From assembly GCA_913009825.1 (NCBI GenBank), contig CAJVYQ010000025.1, positions 1 through 64,000 on the forward strand: a DNA stretch of 64,000 nt. Reading direction: 5' to 3'. Positions within the stretch are counted from its first letter, which is position 1. Each line of letters starts with the position of its first letter. The translations under genes were made by a program, and so were the position numbers. Origin of the DNA: an uncultured Deferribacteres bacterium (GTDB lineage: Bacteria > Zhuqueibacterota > JdFR-76 > DREG01). Shown one piece after another: positions 47,583-57,666 of this stretch. The notes under the pieces are model-generated. The model was not told the origin of the DNA, did no database searches, and saw nothing but the letters and a program-made list of their open reading frames with translations.

Positions 47583-48384
47583 TACCAGTCCCAAATACTT
47601 TGGTTATATCTATCGGATCGTTAAGAGTCTATTTTTAAAATTGACGCGCATCCCGATTGGACACAAAAAAATGTCTGCAAGCAAGTACGCCTTAACATCA
47701 GAAATCCGTTTTTCATTTTCAAGGCAAAAAGAGTAATTTGATAAGGAAAAAACGGCATATTTTTCAGAGATCAGGAAGATTTACCTGTCGGAAGCGTGCA
47801 GATGAAACCTTTCAGATTTTATATGATGGGAAAGAATAGTGTCTTATCCATAAAACCCCCAAAATATAGCGGGCGCTTTTTTTTCTGAAACCTAGAATGT
47901 TTTTACTCACCTGGAGAGTGAGATACTCAAGTTTCGCATTTATAATAATTCAGGTATTGTAACTTGTCAGGATCCGAAAAATACAGTTGTCCGGAATATC
48001 TTTTGTTCCATTCTTCGATGTTAATTATCCTGTGCATAAAACAAGTATCCGTATGTTTCCGGGACAATCCCTGTTCATTGATTTATATCCTGCGAGCCCT
48101 GAAAGGGCGGAATATACAACGCCCCCCGGGGAAAAAAACAACGGAGGCGGGCCCTGAAGGGGCGGAATACAAAATTCAAATGAACCGATCGTACCGGCAC
48201 AGGTAAATATTCCGCCCTTTCAGGGCTTGCTATTCTTTTTCCTCTTTCCCCCCGGGGCGTTGCCCCGGGCTATTGTATTTCACCCCGTAGGGGTGGCTGA
48301 AAATCTCTTTTAATTGCTATGAATTTCTCACTGATATCTAAAAGAGTATCACCGGCTTTTTCAGGTTGGGTAAAAAATCTTTTT

Positions 48385-48599
48385 AAAAGGGTGTTTAAAC
48401 AGAGCTTTTGCAAATTAACAAATGACAATTTAAAATGTTAAAAATCCTAATATTCTTAATCAAATACACTAATTGGTGAAAATATTTTTATAAATATTAG
48501 CCCCAACTAATGGAAACTATTGGAAAACACTTTCTGATTTATGACAACGTAACCTATTAGTTATTAATTAATAAGGTTGTTTTGTTTAAACACCCTTTT
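48385..48599. repeat. 215 bp element with AAAAGGGTGTTTAAACA terminal inverted repeats
   Basis: AAAAGGGTGTTTAAACA at 48385-48401 and TGTTTAAACACCCTTTT at 48583-48599 are exact inverse complements. Interior is AT-rich and without an ORF. Only one copy seen in the window. Confidence 0.65.
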
Positions 48600-48902
48600 T
48601 AATTCGTACAATCTTGTAATACCTTCAATATAAAACATATAACCTCTGTTTTGGAATTATGTATTAACGTATTATAATTTAATAAGTTGTGAGGTTGTAT
48701 GCTGCTTTTTTTATGCCGGTTTCCCTTATTTTTATGCCGGATAACTAACTGCGAAACTTGAGTGAGATATTATTTCTCCTGTTCATTTCTTCTTGCAAAC
48801 AGATTCCAGAATACTTAAATTAATTAAATTTGAATAAGGAATGCCGGAAATGATTCGTGCAGTTGTTGGACGACTTGACTGCGGGATCTACAATTCCCGG
48901 AA

Positions 48903-50294
48903 ATGTTTGGTCATATAAAACTTGTCATGGTAATTAGCTCAAAAAAGAAAAAAACAATTTTTGTCTGTAAAGAATGCGGCCACAGCACACCGCGCTGGTC
49001 GGGGCGCTGCTCAAACTGCGGCGAGTGGAACACGCTGGTAGAGGAGAAGAGTGTAGTGGAATCGGGGAAGCGGACTAATCTGATTCGCTCCGGTACGAAA
49101 CCTTTGCTTCTCTCCGATGTATCTGTGGAAGATTCTCCCAGAATTAAAAGCGGTTCGGAAGAATTTGACCGCGTGCTTGGCGGCGGCCTGGTGCCCGGCT
49201 CTCTGATTCTGGTCGGCGGTGACCCGGGGATCGGCAAATCCACGCTGCTGCTGCAGCAAATTGCTCATTACGCACAATCCGGCAGGAAAACGCTTTACGT
49301 CTCCGGTGAGGAATCGGTTCAGCAAGTGCGCATGCGCTCGCTGCGGCTAAAAGTGCAGCCGGAGCAGGTGTGGATTTATGCGGAGATTAATCTGCACAGC
49401 GTGCTGCAACAGATTGAACAAATTGAACCCCAGGTTGTCGTAATCGATTCCATCCAAACCGTGTTTCATCCGGAGCTGGACAGCGCGCCGGGCAGCGTAG
49501 CCCAGGTGCGGGAATGCACCATGGCGTTTCTGCAATTGGCAAAATCAAAAAATATAACCATTTTTCTGGTTGGGCATGTCACCAAAGAGGGCGGCATTGC
49601 CGGTCCCAGAGTGCTGGAGCACATGGTAGACGTGCTGCTGTTTTTGGAGGGCGACAGGCAATATCAATTCCGGATTTTACGCGGCATAAAAAACCGCTTC
49701 GGCTCTACCAATGAAATCGGTGTTTTTGAGCTTGGGGAAGCCGGCATGACGGAAGTGGACAATCCTTCCCAACTATTTCTTTCGGAGCACCGGGAGAATA
49801 TTTCGGGATCGGCGGTTACCTGCGCCATGGAGGGAACCAGGCCGATTTTGCTGGAAGTGCAGGCCCTCACTTCTTCGGCGAATTTTGGTATGCCGCAACG
49901 GACGGCTACCGGGATCGACCATAAGCGGCTGGCGCTGCTTCTGGCTATTCTGGAAAAGCGCGCCGGATATAATACCGGCACGTATGATGTATTTGTAAAA
50001 ATAGCCGGCGGTTTGCGCATCGATGATCCTTCCGCCGATCTGGCTATTTTGCTTGCTATTGCCGCCGGATTTCGTGATGTTGTGCTGGATTCAACTTCCC
50101 TCTATTTGGGAGAAGTCGGTTTGGGCGGCGAGGTACGTTCCGTTTCTCAATTGCCATCCCGTTTGAAGGAGGCGGATATGCTGGGCTTTCGCACCGCTTA
50201 TATTCCCCGGCAGAAAAAAAGCAGATTCAAACTAAAAAACTTACGGTTGATTGAAGTGGGATCTCTCAGTCAGACTTTGGAAACCATACAATGA
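48903..50294 (+). CDS. radA: DNA repair protein RadA
   Basis: 463 residues (ATG 48927, eight codons later, is an equally plausible start and matches the family N-terminus better). N-terminal C4 zinc finger (FVCKECGHSTPRWSGRCSNC), RecA-like ATPase with Walker A LVGGDPGIGKSTLLLQQ, the RadA-specific KNRFG motif in GIKNRFGSTNEIGVFE, and a Lon-protease-like C-terminal domain (VKIAGGLRIDDPSADLAILL). Acts in recombination intermediate processing and branch migration. First of the housekeeping run; tgt follows closely. Confidence 0.95.
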   Translation: MFGHIKLVMVISSKKKKTIFVCKECGHSTPRWSGRCSNCGEWNTLVEEKSVVESGKRTNLIRSGTKPLLLSDVSVEDSPRIKSGSEEFDRVLGGGLVPGSLILVGGDPGIGKSTLLLQQIAHYAQSGRKTLYVSGEESVQQVRMRSLRLKVQPEQVWIYAEINLHSVLQQIEQIEPQVVVIDSIQTVFHPELDSAPGSVAQVRECTMAFLQLAKSKNITIFLVGHVTKEGGIAGPRVLEHMVDVLLFLEGDRQYQFRILRGIKNRFGSTNEIGVFELGEAGMTEVDNPSQLFLSEHRENISGSAVTCAMEGTRPILLEVQALTSSANFGMPQRTATGIDHKRLALLLAILEKRAGYNTGTYDVFVKIAGGLRIDDPSADLAILLAIAAGFRDVVLDSTSLYLGEVGLGGEVRSVSQLPSRLKEADMLGFRTAYIPRQKKSRFKLKNLRLIEVGSLSQTLETIQ

Positions 50295-50310
50295 TCTTTT
50301 ACAATTGAGT

Positions 50311-51450
50311 GTGATATTGCAGCCATTTTTTACACTGGAACATAGCGACAAAACAAGTTCCGCCCGGGCCGGGCGTGTGCGCACTGAACATGGTGAAATT
50401 GAAACTCCCATCTTCATGCCGGTTGGGACGCAGGGAACCGTAAAAGCCATCTCGCCGCGGGATCTGGAAACCGCCGGCGCGCAGATCATTTTGGGCAATA
50501 CCTATCATCTCTACTTACGGCCCGGAGATCAACTGATCCGTAAGGCGGGAGGGCTGCACAAGTTTATGTCCTGGCCCAAACCGATCCTGACCGACAGCGG
50601 CGGCTATCAGGTGTTCAGCCTGGCGGATTTGCGGGATCTGTCCGAAGAGGGTGTCCGTTTTAAATCCCATTTCGACGGCTCACGCCATCTTTTTACGCCG
50701 GAGAAAGTAATTGAGATTGAACGTAATCTGGGCACGGATATCGCCATGGTTCTGGACGAATGCACACCTTATCCGTGCAGTTTTGAATATGCCGAAAAAT
50801 CCCACCGCATGACTTTAAACTGGGCGCAGCGGTGTTCAACCCGGTTCAACGAAAACGGCCCGGTACATGATTACCGGCAATTCCTGTTCGGTATTGTGCA
50901 GGGCAGCACATATCCGGAGCTGCGCAAATTGAGTGCGGAGGGATTGATGCAAATTGGTTTCGACGGGTATGCCATCGGCGGACTGGCGGTTGGTGAGCCG
51001 AAACACCAGTTGTACGATATGACCGCAATATGCACGGAAATTTTGCCGCAGAACCAACCCAGGTATCTGATGGGAGTAGGAAAACCGGAAGATATTGTGG
51101 CGGCGATTGGCCTGGGCGTAGATATGTTCGATTGTGTGATCCCCACCCGAAACGGCCGGAACGGCATGGTGTTCACATGGAACGGAAAAATGAAATATAA
51201 AAATTCGGAATTCCGGGAAGATTTTCGCCCCATCGATGAGAATTGTGGCTGCTACACCTGCCGGAATTTCAGCCGGGCTTATCTCCGGCACCTGTTTAAC
51301 ACGGGCGAAACGCTGGTTCTCTTTTTAGCTTCCCTGCATAATATTTATTTTTATCTTGAACTGGTGAGAGAGGCCGGGAAAGCAATTTTGTCTGACCGGT
51401 TTGCAAGCTGGCGGAAAGAATTTTATGAAAGGTATGAAAAAAATAGTTGA
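50311..51450 (+). CDS. tgt: Queuine tRNA-ribosyltransferase
   Basis: 380 residues from GTG 50311; TTG 50305 is an alternative, and an in-frame ATG at 50251 would overlap radA by 44 bases and exceed family length. Exchanges guanine-34 for preQ1 in GUN-anticodon tRNAs. ETPIFMPVGTQGTVKAISPR, GNTYHLYLRPG, PILTDSGGYQVFSL (catalytic Asp), FDCVIPTRNGRNG and the zinc site CGCYTCRNFSRAYLRHL are intact. Confidence 0.94.
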   Translation: MILQPFFTLEHSDKTSSARAGRVRTEHGEIETPIFMPVGTQGTVKAISPRDLETAGAQIILGNTYHLYLRPGDQLIRKAGGLHKFMSWPKPILTDSGGYQVFSLADLRDLSEEGVRFKSHFDGSRHLFTPEKVIEIERNLGTDIAMVLDECTPYPCSFEYAEKSHRMTLNWAQRCSTRFNENGPVHDYRQFLFGIVQGSTYPELRKLSAEGLMQIGFDGYAIGGLAVGEPKHQLYDMTAICTEILPQNQPRYLMGVGKPEDIVAAIGLGVDMFDCVIPTRNGRNGMVFTWNGKMKYKNSEFREDFRPIDENCGCYTCRNFSRAYLRHLFNTGETLVLFLASLHNIYFYLELVREAGKAILSDRFASWRKEFYERYEKNS

Positions 51451-51630
51451 TTTATGAAACGATTGAAATTATTCTGGTGAAAGAGGAAACATCCACTTCA
51501 AGAGAAGATTTTTAAGCGGGGTGGGGCAACTTTCATTTGTGTTTTATCTATAAAATTATCGTAAATAAACTGAGTATACAGAAAACAAGTAAAGATTATT
51601 CATCACAAACTTAAACACAGGAGGTACAAC

Positions 51631-51939
51631 GTGATCGCATCATTACCCGTAATTCTTCAAGTCGGCGGCGGACAGGGAGGCAATACTATGGTAGCGCTTT
51701 TGCCTTTCATTCTGATATTTGTCATCATCTATTTTTTAATGATTCGGCCGCAATCGAAGAAACAGAAAGAAACCCAGAAAATGATTTCAAGTTTGCAGAA
51801 AGGCGATAAAGTGATAACTATCGGCGGACTTTACGGCACGATTGTCGGTATCCGTGAAAACGACGGCGTTCTGATAATAAAAATTGCCGACAATACAAAA
51901 GTTGAAATTAGTAAAACAGCAGTCGCGAAAAAGCTGTAG
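51631..51939 (+). CDS. yajC: Preprotein translocase accessory subunit YajC
   Basis: 102 residues, GTG start after a strong AGGAGG. One transmembrane segment (MVALLPFILIFVIIYFLMI) directly followed by the family signature RPQSKKQKETQKMISSLQKG and DKVITIGGLYGTIVGI. Associates with SecDF-YajC at the inner membrane. Located in the common tgt-yajC order. Confidence 0.93.
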   Translation: MIASLPVILQVGGGQGGNTMVALLPFILIFVIIYFLMIRPQSKKQKETQKMISSLQKGDKVITIGGLYGTIVGIRENDGVLIIKIADNTKVEISKTAVAKKL

Positions 51940-51954
51940 GCCGGAATCTTTTTG

Positions 51955-52878
51955 ATGAAAATTATTTTTATGGGGACTCCGGATTTTTCGGTTCCCACAC
52001 TTAATGCGCTTATTGCTTCTTCTCATGAGGTTGTTTTGGTTGTTACCGGGCCGGATAAACCGCGGGGACGCGGTCAAAAATTGCAGCCAACCGCAGTGAA
52101 GGAAGCGGCTGTTCAACATAAAATTCCTGTCTATCAGCCGGAAAAGTTGCAAGCGCCGGAAGTGGCCGACCGGTTGCAGCAGATCCCCGCCGATTTGTTT
52201 GTAGTGGTTGCATTCCGGATTCTGCCGGAGCAAATATTTTCCATTCCTCCGCAGGGGACTATTAATTTACATGCGTCGCTGTTGCCCAAATACCGCGGCG
52301 CGGCGCCCATTCAACGGGCCATCTTAAACGGCGATTGCGAAACCGGCGTCACCACCTTTTTTATAGAAAAAAATGTGGATACCGGCATCATCATTTTACA
52401 GCGCAAAGTAGCAATTGCTTCGGAAGACACAGCCGGCGTTCTTCACGATCGTTTGGCGGAAATCGGCGCACAAACCGTTTGCGAAACAGTGGATTTAATT
52501 GCCGCAGGAAAAACGCCCCGATTACGGCAAACGGGAGAGGTGACAAAAGCGCCAAAGATTACCAGAGAAATGTGCCGTATTGAATGGAGCCGGCCGGCGG
52601 AGAAAATCATCAACCAAATCCGAGCCTTTTCTCCCTTCCCCGGTGCATTTACTTATTTGGGGGAGAAACTGATTAAAATTTATCGTGCCGGGAAAGCGGA
52701 TTTGCAGGTACCCGGCCAACCCGGCGATATTTATATCGACAGGGAAAAGTTGTTTTGCAAGACCGGCAGCGGTTGGCTGGAAATTTTCCTATTGCAGTTG
52801 CAGGGCAAAAAACGCTTACCGGCAAAAGAGTTTTTGCCGGGTTTCCGCCGGATGGAAGAGAATACAAAATTTTCGTGA
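51955..52878 (+). CDS. fmt: Methionyl-tRNA formyltransferase
   Basis: 307 residues from ATG 51955. IIFMGTPDFSVPTLNALI, VTGPDKPRGRGQKLQPTAVK, the catalytic region INLHASLLPKYRGAAPIQRA, and ETGVTTFFIEKNVDTG are typical. Uses 10-formyl-tetrahydrofolate to formylate initiator Met-tRNA. No def gene adjoins it here. The ribosome site is weak (GGAA). Confidence 0.94.
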   Translation: MKIIFMGTPDFSVPTLNALIASSHEVVLVVTGPDKPRGRGQKLQPTAVKEAAVQHKIPVYQPEKLQAPEVADRLQQIPADLFVVVAFRILPEQIFSIPPQGTINLHASLLPKYRGAAPIQRAILNGDCETGVTTFFIEKNVDTGIIILQRKVAIASEDTAGVLHDRLAEIGAQTVCETVDLIAAGKTPRLRQTGEVTKAPKITREMCRIEWSRPAEKIINQIRAFSPFPGAFTYLGEKLIKIYRAGKADLQVPGQPGDIYIDREKLFCKTGSGWLEIFLLQLQGKKRLPAKEFLPGFRRMEENTKFS

Positions 52879-53017
52879 TTTGTGAATGTTGTAACATTTT
52901 AGTGTCTTGAAAATATATAATTTGCAATGAGAGGGCTCAGCCGACAAATCCACACGCCTCAAACGGAGAGTAAGAAAATAGCCTTTGTTAATATTGAGCA
53001 TCTCTGAATAGTTACGA

Positions 53018-54488
53018 ATGTGCCATCGATTCAAATTTATGGAAAACCGATTTCGTGTTTTTCGTGTGTTTGGCGGGCATGTTTTTTTTATTCCTGATCT
53101 TGTTTGGAAAATAACACTGAAAACAACAAAAATTCAAAAATCGCATAATTCAGCGGACGCCAGAGTCATCGCGGTTCGAATATTAAATTTGTTTCAGGAA
53201 CAGCAGATGCCGCTGAGTTTATTGTTGAACCGGTTTAAGTTTCCCGGTGATTCGGCTGTAAAAAGCCGGGGCCTGATTTATGAATTGGTATTCGGTACAC
53301 TGCGCTGGCAGATTCAGATAGACTATCTGCTAAAACAGTTTGTTCATGGCAATTTGTGGGACTTGCCGTTGTCCGTACAAAATATTCTGCGCGTCGGCAT
53401 CTATCAAATTCGGTTTTTGGATCAGATTCCCAATTATGCGGTTATCAGCGAAGCGGCGAATATGACGCGCAGATTCCGGCAGATCAAATTCACGCGTTTG
53501 GTAAACGGTGTGCTGCGCAATTATTTGCGCCATGAAAAACAGATTCGTTTGCCGGGTAAAGAGGAGGATTTGTTTCGTCATCTTTCCATCCGGTTCGCTT
53601 TTCCCGAATGGATGGTCGAGCTGTTTACGGACCAATACGGGGAAGAAAAAGCGGCGGCGATCATGAAAGGTTCGAACCGGAAACCTTTATTGACCGTAAG
53701 AGTAAATACAAAAAAAAATAACACCGGAAAATTTTCATATCCTTCTGGAAAAAGAAAATATTCCGGCAGTTCAATCGAAATATTTCCCGGAATTTTTCCA
53801 CGTTGACGAAGCAATCGGTTCGGTAAAAAATCTGCCCGGATATTTTGAAGGCTATTTCAGCATTCAGGATGAGAGCGCAGGTATTGTGGCGCATCTAACC
53901 AAATCAGCATGGGTGGATGGTGGGATCGCCGATATCTGCGCCGCGCCCGGCGGCAAGCTGACACATCTGGCCGAATTAACCGGCGAAAGACACCCGCTTA
54001 TCGGCATCGATTTGTCCCGTTCCCGTTTACAGATGATTGCCGAAAACAGAGAGAGACTCGGTTTGAACCGAATTCAATTACTGCAGGCGGATGGTGCACA
54101 ACTGCCCGTAAAAAAGATGAATATAATTCTGGTAGATGCGCCCTGTTCCGGACTCGGCGTCATTCGTAAAAATCCGGATATTAAATTGAGGCGCAAACCG
54201 GCAGATCTGCAGCAGGCGGCTGCGTTGCAGCAGCGGCTGCTGAATCAGGCGGCTGAACACACCATTACCGGCGGCACTTTGATTTACAGCACGTGCACTA
54301 TTAATAAAAATGAAAATGAAAGGATCATTACGGCGTTTTTGCACAATCATCCCGAATTTGAGATTTCACCGGCCGGTGACTTTGTGGACATTCCCTGGGT
54401 GACAAAAGAAGGTTGGGTGGAAACTATGCCGGAGATGGAAAAAACGGATGGTTCTTTTTGTGTACGATTACAGAAAAGGAATATGTGA
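53018..54488 (+). CDS. rsmB: 16S rRNA m5C967 methyltransferase RsmB, interrupted by a one-base frameshift
   Basis: The N-terminal part (NusB-like, ARVIAVRILNLFQEQQMPLS, YELVFGTLRWQIQIDYLLKQ, IPNYAVISEAANMTRRF) is read from 53018 until the frame runs out at 53806. The methyltransferase part is in another frame from about 53719: KITPENFHILLEKENIPAV, then APGGKLTHLAELTG (SAM), DAPCSGLGVIRKNPD and STCTINKNENER (catalytic cysteines), ending at 54488. The switch falls in a run of nine A at 53710-53718; eight would restore one frame of ~450 codons. Sequencing error, a young mutation or transcriptional slippage are all possible. The first ~30 codons overlap repeat-like DNA, so the true start is uncertain. 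Confidence 0.85.
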
Positions 54489-55312
54489 TGGAGAACGAGA
54501 AAGAGGAATTTGAGCAAAACGGGGAAATCGAGAAGGATGAACCCGGTTCATTCCTTTCCTGGAAAGACTTGTTACAGTGGCAATATATCAGATGGCCGGT
54601 AGCTACATTTCTTGCCATGATCCTCCTGTTTTTTCTTTTTGATAAAGCCCTCATGCCGCTATACACAAAACATGGACAGGAAATCAAGATTCCGGATGTA
54701 ACCGGCTTATCGTACGAAGAAGCGCAAAAAATATTACAGGATCATGGATTTCGCCCCATATTGGATCACAAAGCCAACAGCACTTCTGTGGAAACCGGGC
54801 ATATTATTTCGCAAAGTCCTGTGCCCGGATCGATCGTGAAAAGCAATCGACGCACCTATCTGACGGTGAGCAAAGGAGAAAAATGGGTGCGGGTGCCCAA
54901 ATTGGTGGGCGGTTCCGAGCGTGACGCCGTACTGCAACTCCGCCAACTTGATCTGGTTCCCGGAAAGCGTATGTATGAATTTTCCTCATTCTATCCCAAA
55001 GGTGTGGTCAGCGCACAGTCGGTACCGGTGGGGGATAGTTTAAGTGTGGGCGATACAGTGGATATCCAGATTAGTTTGGGCGATATTCCGGAAAATTTAA
55101 CCGTTCCCAATTTGATCGGCAAGAGCTTTGAAGAAGCGAAAAAAATCTTGTCCGCCAGCGGTTTTCAGATTGGATTGATTACTTATCAATTGAATAACGA
55201 TTTGCTCCCGGAAACGGTGATCCGGCAATCTTTACCGGCGGACAACACGGTTGATGTTGGCGCGAGCATCGATCTGGTTTTGAGCCGGATTGAAGAAAAG
55301 AATGAGGAGTGA
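54488..55312 (+). CDS. Membrane-anchored PASTA-domain protein
   Basis: 274 residues from ATG 54488, overlapping the rsmB stop (ATGTGATG). An acidic cytoplasmic N-terminus, one transmembrane segment (FLAMILLFFLFDKALMPLY at ~40-60), then three PASTA repeats (IPDVTGLSYEEAQKILQDHG, VPKLVGGSERDAVLQLRQLD, VPNLIGKSFEEAKKILSASG). PASTA repeats bind peptidoglycan or muropeptides. No kinase or transpeptidase domain is attached. The order rsmB-PASTA-rpe is common in bacteria, although Ser/Thr kinase and phosphatase genes are absent here. Confidence 0.88.
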   Translation: MENEKEEFEQNGEIEKDEPGSFLSWKDLLQWQYIRWPVATFLAMILLFFLFDKALMPLYTKHGQEIKIPDVTGLSYEEAQKILQDHGFRPILDHKANSTSVETGHIISQSPVPGSIVKSNRRTYLTVSKGEKWVRVPKLVGGSERDAVLQLRQLDLVPGKRMYEFSSFYPKGVVSAQSVPVGDSLSVGDTVDIQISLGDIPENLTVPNLIGKSFEEAKKILSASGFQIGLITYQLNNDLLPETVIRQSLPADNTVDVGASIDLVLSRIEEKNEE

Positions 55313-55316
55313 TATC

Positions 55317-56003
55317 ATGTTATCCAATCAGGTAAAAATTGCCCCGTCTGTCTTAAGTGCCGATTTTTCACATCTGGCCGATCAGATAAAATTGCTGGAA
55401 GAAGCCGGTGCGGACTGGATTCATCTGGATATCATGGATGGTCATTTTGTCCCCAATCTTACTTTCGGACCGCCGGTGATCGAAAAGATCAGAAAAACTA
55501 CCGATTTACCGTTCGACGCTCATTTGATGATCGAAAACCCTGAGCGCTGTTTACAAAATTTCTGCGATGCCGGTGTGGATCAGGTTACAGTCCATGCGGA
55601 AACAGGCTACCATCTGCACCGTTCAGTGGAACACATTCTCAGCTTGGGAATGAAGGCCGGCCTGGCGCTGAATCCGGCCACGCCTTTATCGTCGCTGGAA
55701 CCTCTGCTGCCGTTTCTGGACCTGGTTCTGCTGATGACGGTTAATCCCGGCTTTGGCGGGCAGAAATTTATTGAGGAAATACTGACAAAGATTGAGCGTA
55801 CGGCAGAGCTGATCAAAAAAAGCGACCGGGAAGTATGGCTGGAAGTGGACGGCGGCTTGAATGAAGAAAATGTCGCCCGGGTTGTGCCGCGCGGCGCCAA
55901 CGCATTGGTGATTGGTACGGCCATTTTTGGTAAAGAAGACATTCCCGGAGCAGTGAAAAATTTTCGTGAGATTGTTGCCGGTTCTAAAAGGCGTACAGCC
56001 TAA
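55317..56003 (+). CDS. rpe: Ribulose-phosphate 3-epimerase
   Basis: 228 residues from ATG 55317 (GAGGAG upstream). IAPSVLSADFSHLADQIKLL, WIHLDIMDGHFVPNLTFGPP (metal His/Asp), LMTVNPGFGGQKFIEEIL and WLEVDGGLNEENV define the family. Interconverts ribulose-5-phosphate and xylulose-5-phosphate in the pentose phosphate pathway. Starts a few bases after the PASTA gene, so probably in the same transcript. Confidence 0.95.
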   Translation: MLSNQVKIAPSVLSADFSHLADQIKLLEEAGADWIHLDIMDGHFVPNLTFGPPVIEKIRKTTDLPFDAHLMIENPERCLQNFCDAGVDQVTVHAETGYHLHRSVEHILSLGMKAGLALNPATPLSSLEPLLPFLDLVLLMTVNPGFGGQKFIEEILTKIERTAELIKKSDREVWLEVDGGLNEENVARVVPRGANALVIGTAIFGKEDIPGAVKNFREIVAGSKRRTA

Positions 56004-56661
56004 CCTGGGTAAACCGGAAGTAAAAAGTAAAAAAGGTAACTATTCAGCTCACGTCTGTCTGACACAGGCAGAAAACAGACGAAACAATCGAATGATCTCA
56101 TCTAACTTTTTTCCTGTTTTTTTTTGAGTTTTTCGCGGGCTGCCTGAGTAGTGACAATACCGTAACACTTTAGTTTTTTGAACAAATCCGCTTCCTTTGC
56201 GCTCTCTGCGTCTCTGCGTTTTAAAGCGCCTGTTTTTTTAACGCAGAGACGCGGAGGGCGCAGAGAAATTGAAAAAATCGTCTGCCTATTCAGCCCGCGA
56301 ATTACACGAAATCAGACGAATAGGACAAAATAGTTAACGATTCGCGTTTTTTAGCGATATTAGCGGGCAACCTGAATAGTTACTAAAAAAGTTTAAAGTT
56401 GGAAGTTAAGCTGCTCTTTATTCAATGACGAATGACCAATGACTGATAACAACGGTTTCTTAGCAAAAAGGGAAAATTTGCAATTCCTGTCCCCAAAAAC
56501 AAGAAATTCAGAATTAAGGCACTGACCACTTATTTTTTCGGCATCAGAAAATATTATAAATACGGAATTTTCCTAACAATATTAAAATCCGTGTTTCTAT
56601 TTTTTATTCGATCCTGACGTTGAATTGGGGGTATTGAAAATGAACACCGGCAACGAGGTTC
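56004..56661. other. Repeat-filled gap
   Basis: 56036-56155: element bounded by GTAACTATTCAGCTCACG and GCGGGCTGCCTGAGTAGTGAC. 56194-56265: palindrome CTCTGCGTCTCTGCGTT/AACGCAGAGACGCGGAG. 56283-56383: element from CTATTCAGCCCGCGAATTAC to GGGCAACCTGAATAGTTAC. The remaining ~280 bases hold no gene. Confidence 0.65.
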
Positions 56662-57288
56662 ATGCCAAATATGAAGATGAAAAAATCCGCAAACAATCTG
56701 TTTCAAAGTCCGGAAATGCGTGAGGAATTTTATCGTAAGCTGATTCACCTTGCCTCACTTGCGGTTCCGGTTTTGTATTTCTATGCGGAGAAAAAAATAC
56801 TTTTGGGCTTGATCTCTCTGGGGTTGGTGATCGCCTTTATTGTCGAATGGCAGCGGCGCAAACAAACTGTTTTTTCCGGTTGGTTCGATAAGTGGTTGGG
56901 GCGCTTATTACGTCCTTCCGAGCGAAGCGGCCTGACAAGTGCTACGATGCTGATCATCGGTTCATTTTTTACTATTTTGCTCTTTCAAAAAGAAGCGGCT
57001 GTTTTTTCCCTCTTTATACTCTCTGTGGCAGATGCCATGGCGGCTTTGGTTGGTAAATCTTTGGGCAGGCATAAATTGTTGGGCCGGAAAACATGGGAAG
57101 GATCGTTTGTGTTTTTTTGTTGCACCGTCCTGCTTGCGTTGTGCCTTTTGAACCTGTCCTTTTTGCCATTATTGATTTTATGTGTCACACTCACCACAGC
57201 CGAACTGATATTGCCAAATTCTCTGGATAATCTGGCGCTGCCGATGATCAGCGGCGCGCTGGTGATTCTGTTATACACGATTTTCTGA
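56662..57288 (+). CDS. Diacylglycerol/polyprenol kinase-family (SEC59/DGK1-like) membrane protein
   Basis: 208 residues (starts at 56662 or the ATG three codons later). EEFYRKLIHLASLAVPVLYF begins the domain; SVADAMAALVGKSLGRHKLL and GRKTWEGSFVFFCCTVLLAL are the CTP-transferase-like core shared by SEC59, DGK1 and bacterial relatives. About six transmembrane segments. Predicted CTP-dependent phosphorylation of a lipid alcohol (dolichol/undecaprenol, phytol or diacylglycerol); phosphatidate cytidylyltransferase is the alternative name given to relatives. Confidence 0.75.
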   Translation: MPNMKMKKSANNLFQSPEMREEFYRKLIHLASLAVPVLYFYAEKKILLGLISLGLVIAFIVEWQRRKQTVFSGWFDKWLGRLLRPSERSGLTSATMLIIGSFFTILLFQKEAAVFSLFILSVADAMAALVGKSLGRHKLLGRKTWEGSFVFFCCTVLLALCLLNLSFLPLLILCVTLTTAELILPNSLDNLALPMISGALVILLYTIF

Positions 57289-57462
57289 ACGGTTCAAATA
57301 AACTTGTGAAATAAAATATTTCAGAGGAATTTTCTTGACAATCAAAATCCAAATACCTAAATTGGTTACATTACAACGCTAAGTGTTTATTCTGAAACGG
57401 ATAAAGGCAGTTTCCTTTTCCGGCATCCGAAGTAAATAGTATCAAAAGGAGGCATTTGTTTT

Positions 57463-57666
57463 ATGAATCGCGGTAAGGTGAAATGGTTTAATGAAAACAA
57501 AGGATATGGTTTTATTGAGCAGGATGGCGGTCCGGATGTTTTTGTCCATTACACGGTCATCGAAGGCGATGGATTTCGCACATTAAACGAGGGACAGGAA
57601 GTAGAGTTCGAAATGAAGGAAGGCGATAAAGGCCTGCAGGCTGCTCGTGTTCTGAAAATAAGTTAA
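57463..57666 (+). CDS. Cold-shock-domain protein
   Basis: 67 residues, strong AGGAGG before [23 protein letters not shown] with RNP1 (KGYGFI) and RNP2 (DVFVHY) motifs is a standard CspA-type OB fold. Binds single-stranded RNA/DNA and melts mRNA structure. Preceded by a ~170-base leader, which in this family often controls expression. Confidence 0.95.
   Translation: MNRGKVKWFNENKGYGFIEQDGGPDVFVHYTVIEGDGFRTLNEGQEVEFEMKEGDKGLQAARVLKIS

Larger units (their letters stand above)
46869..48902. other. 2 kb gene-free repeat region between the haem locus and radA
   Basis: No convincing gene. 46935-47037: AACCGCTAAAGCGGTT, the palindrome with halves AGCCCACGACTT/AAGTCGTGGGCT at 46973-46996, and AACCGTTTTAACGGTT. 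47373-47410: TTTCGTGTATTTCGTGGGCT followed by a GAATAACTA end of the GTAACTATTCAG family. 48085-48295: palindromic AGCCCTGAAAGGGCGGAATA, CCCCGGGG and CCCCGTAGGGGTGG repeats. 47926-47939 and 48748-48761 are inverse copies of ACTCAAGTTTCGCA. Confidence 0.65.

Noticed and set aside
47160-48206. Three 67-82 codon ORFs in the gap before radA
   Set aside because: They run through inverted repeats and have no ribosome sites or family similarity.
48085-48295. Clustered palindromic repeats considered as a CRISPR array
   Set aside because: Units differ in length and spacing, there are no regular spacers and no cas genes are nearby.
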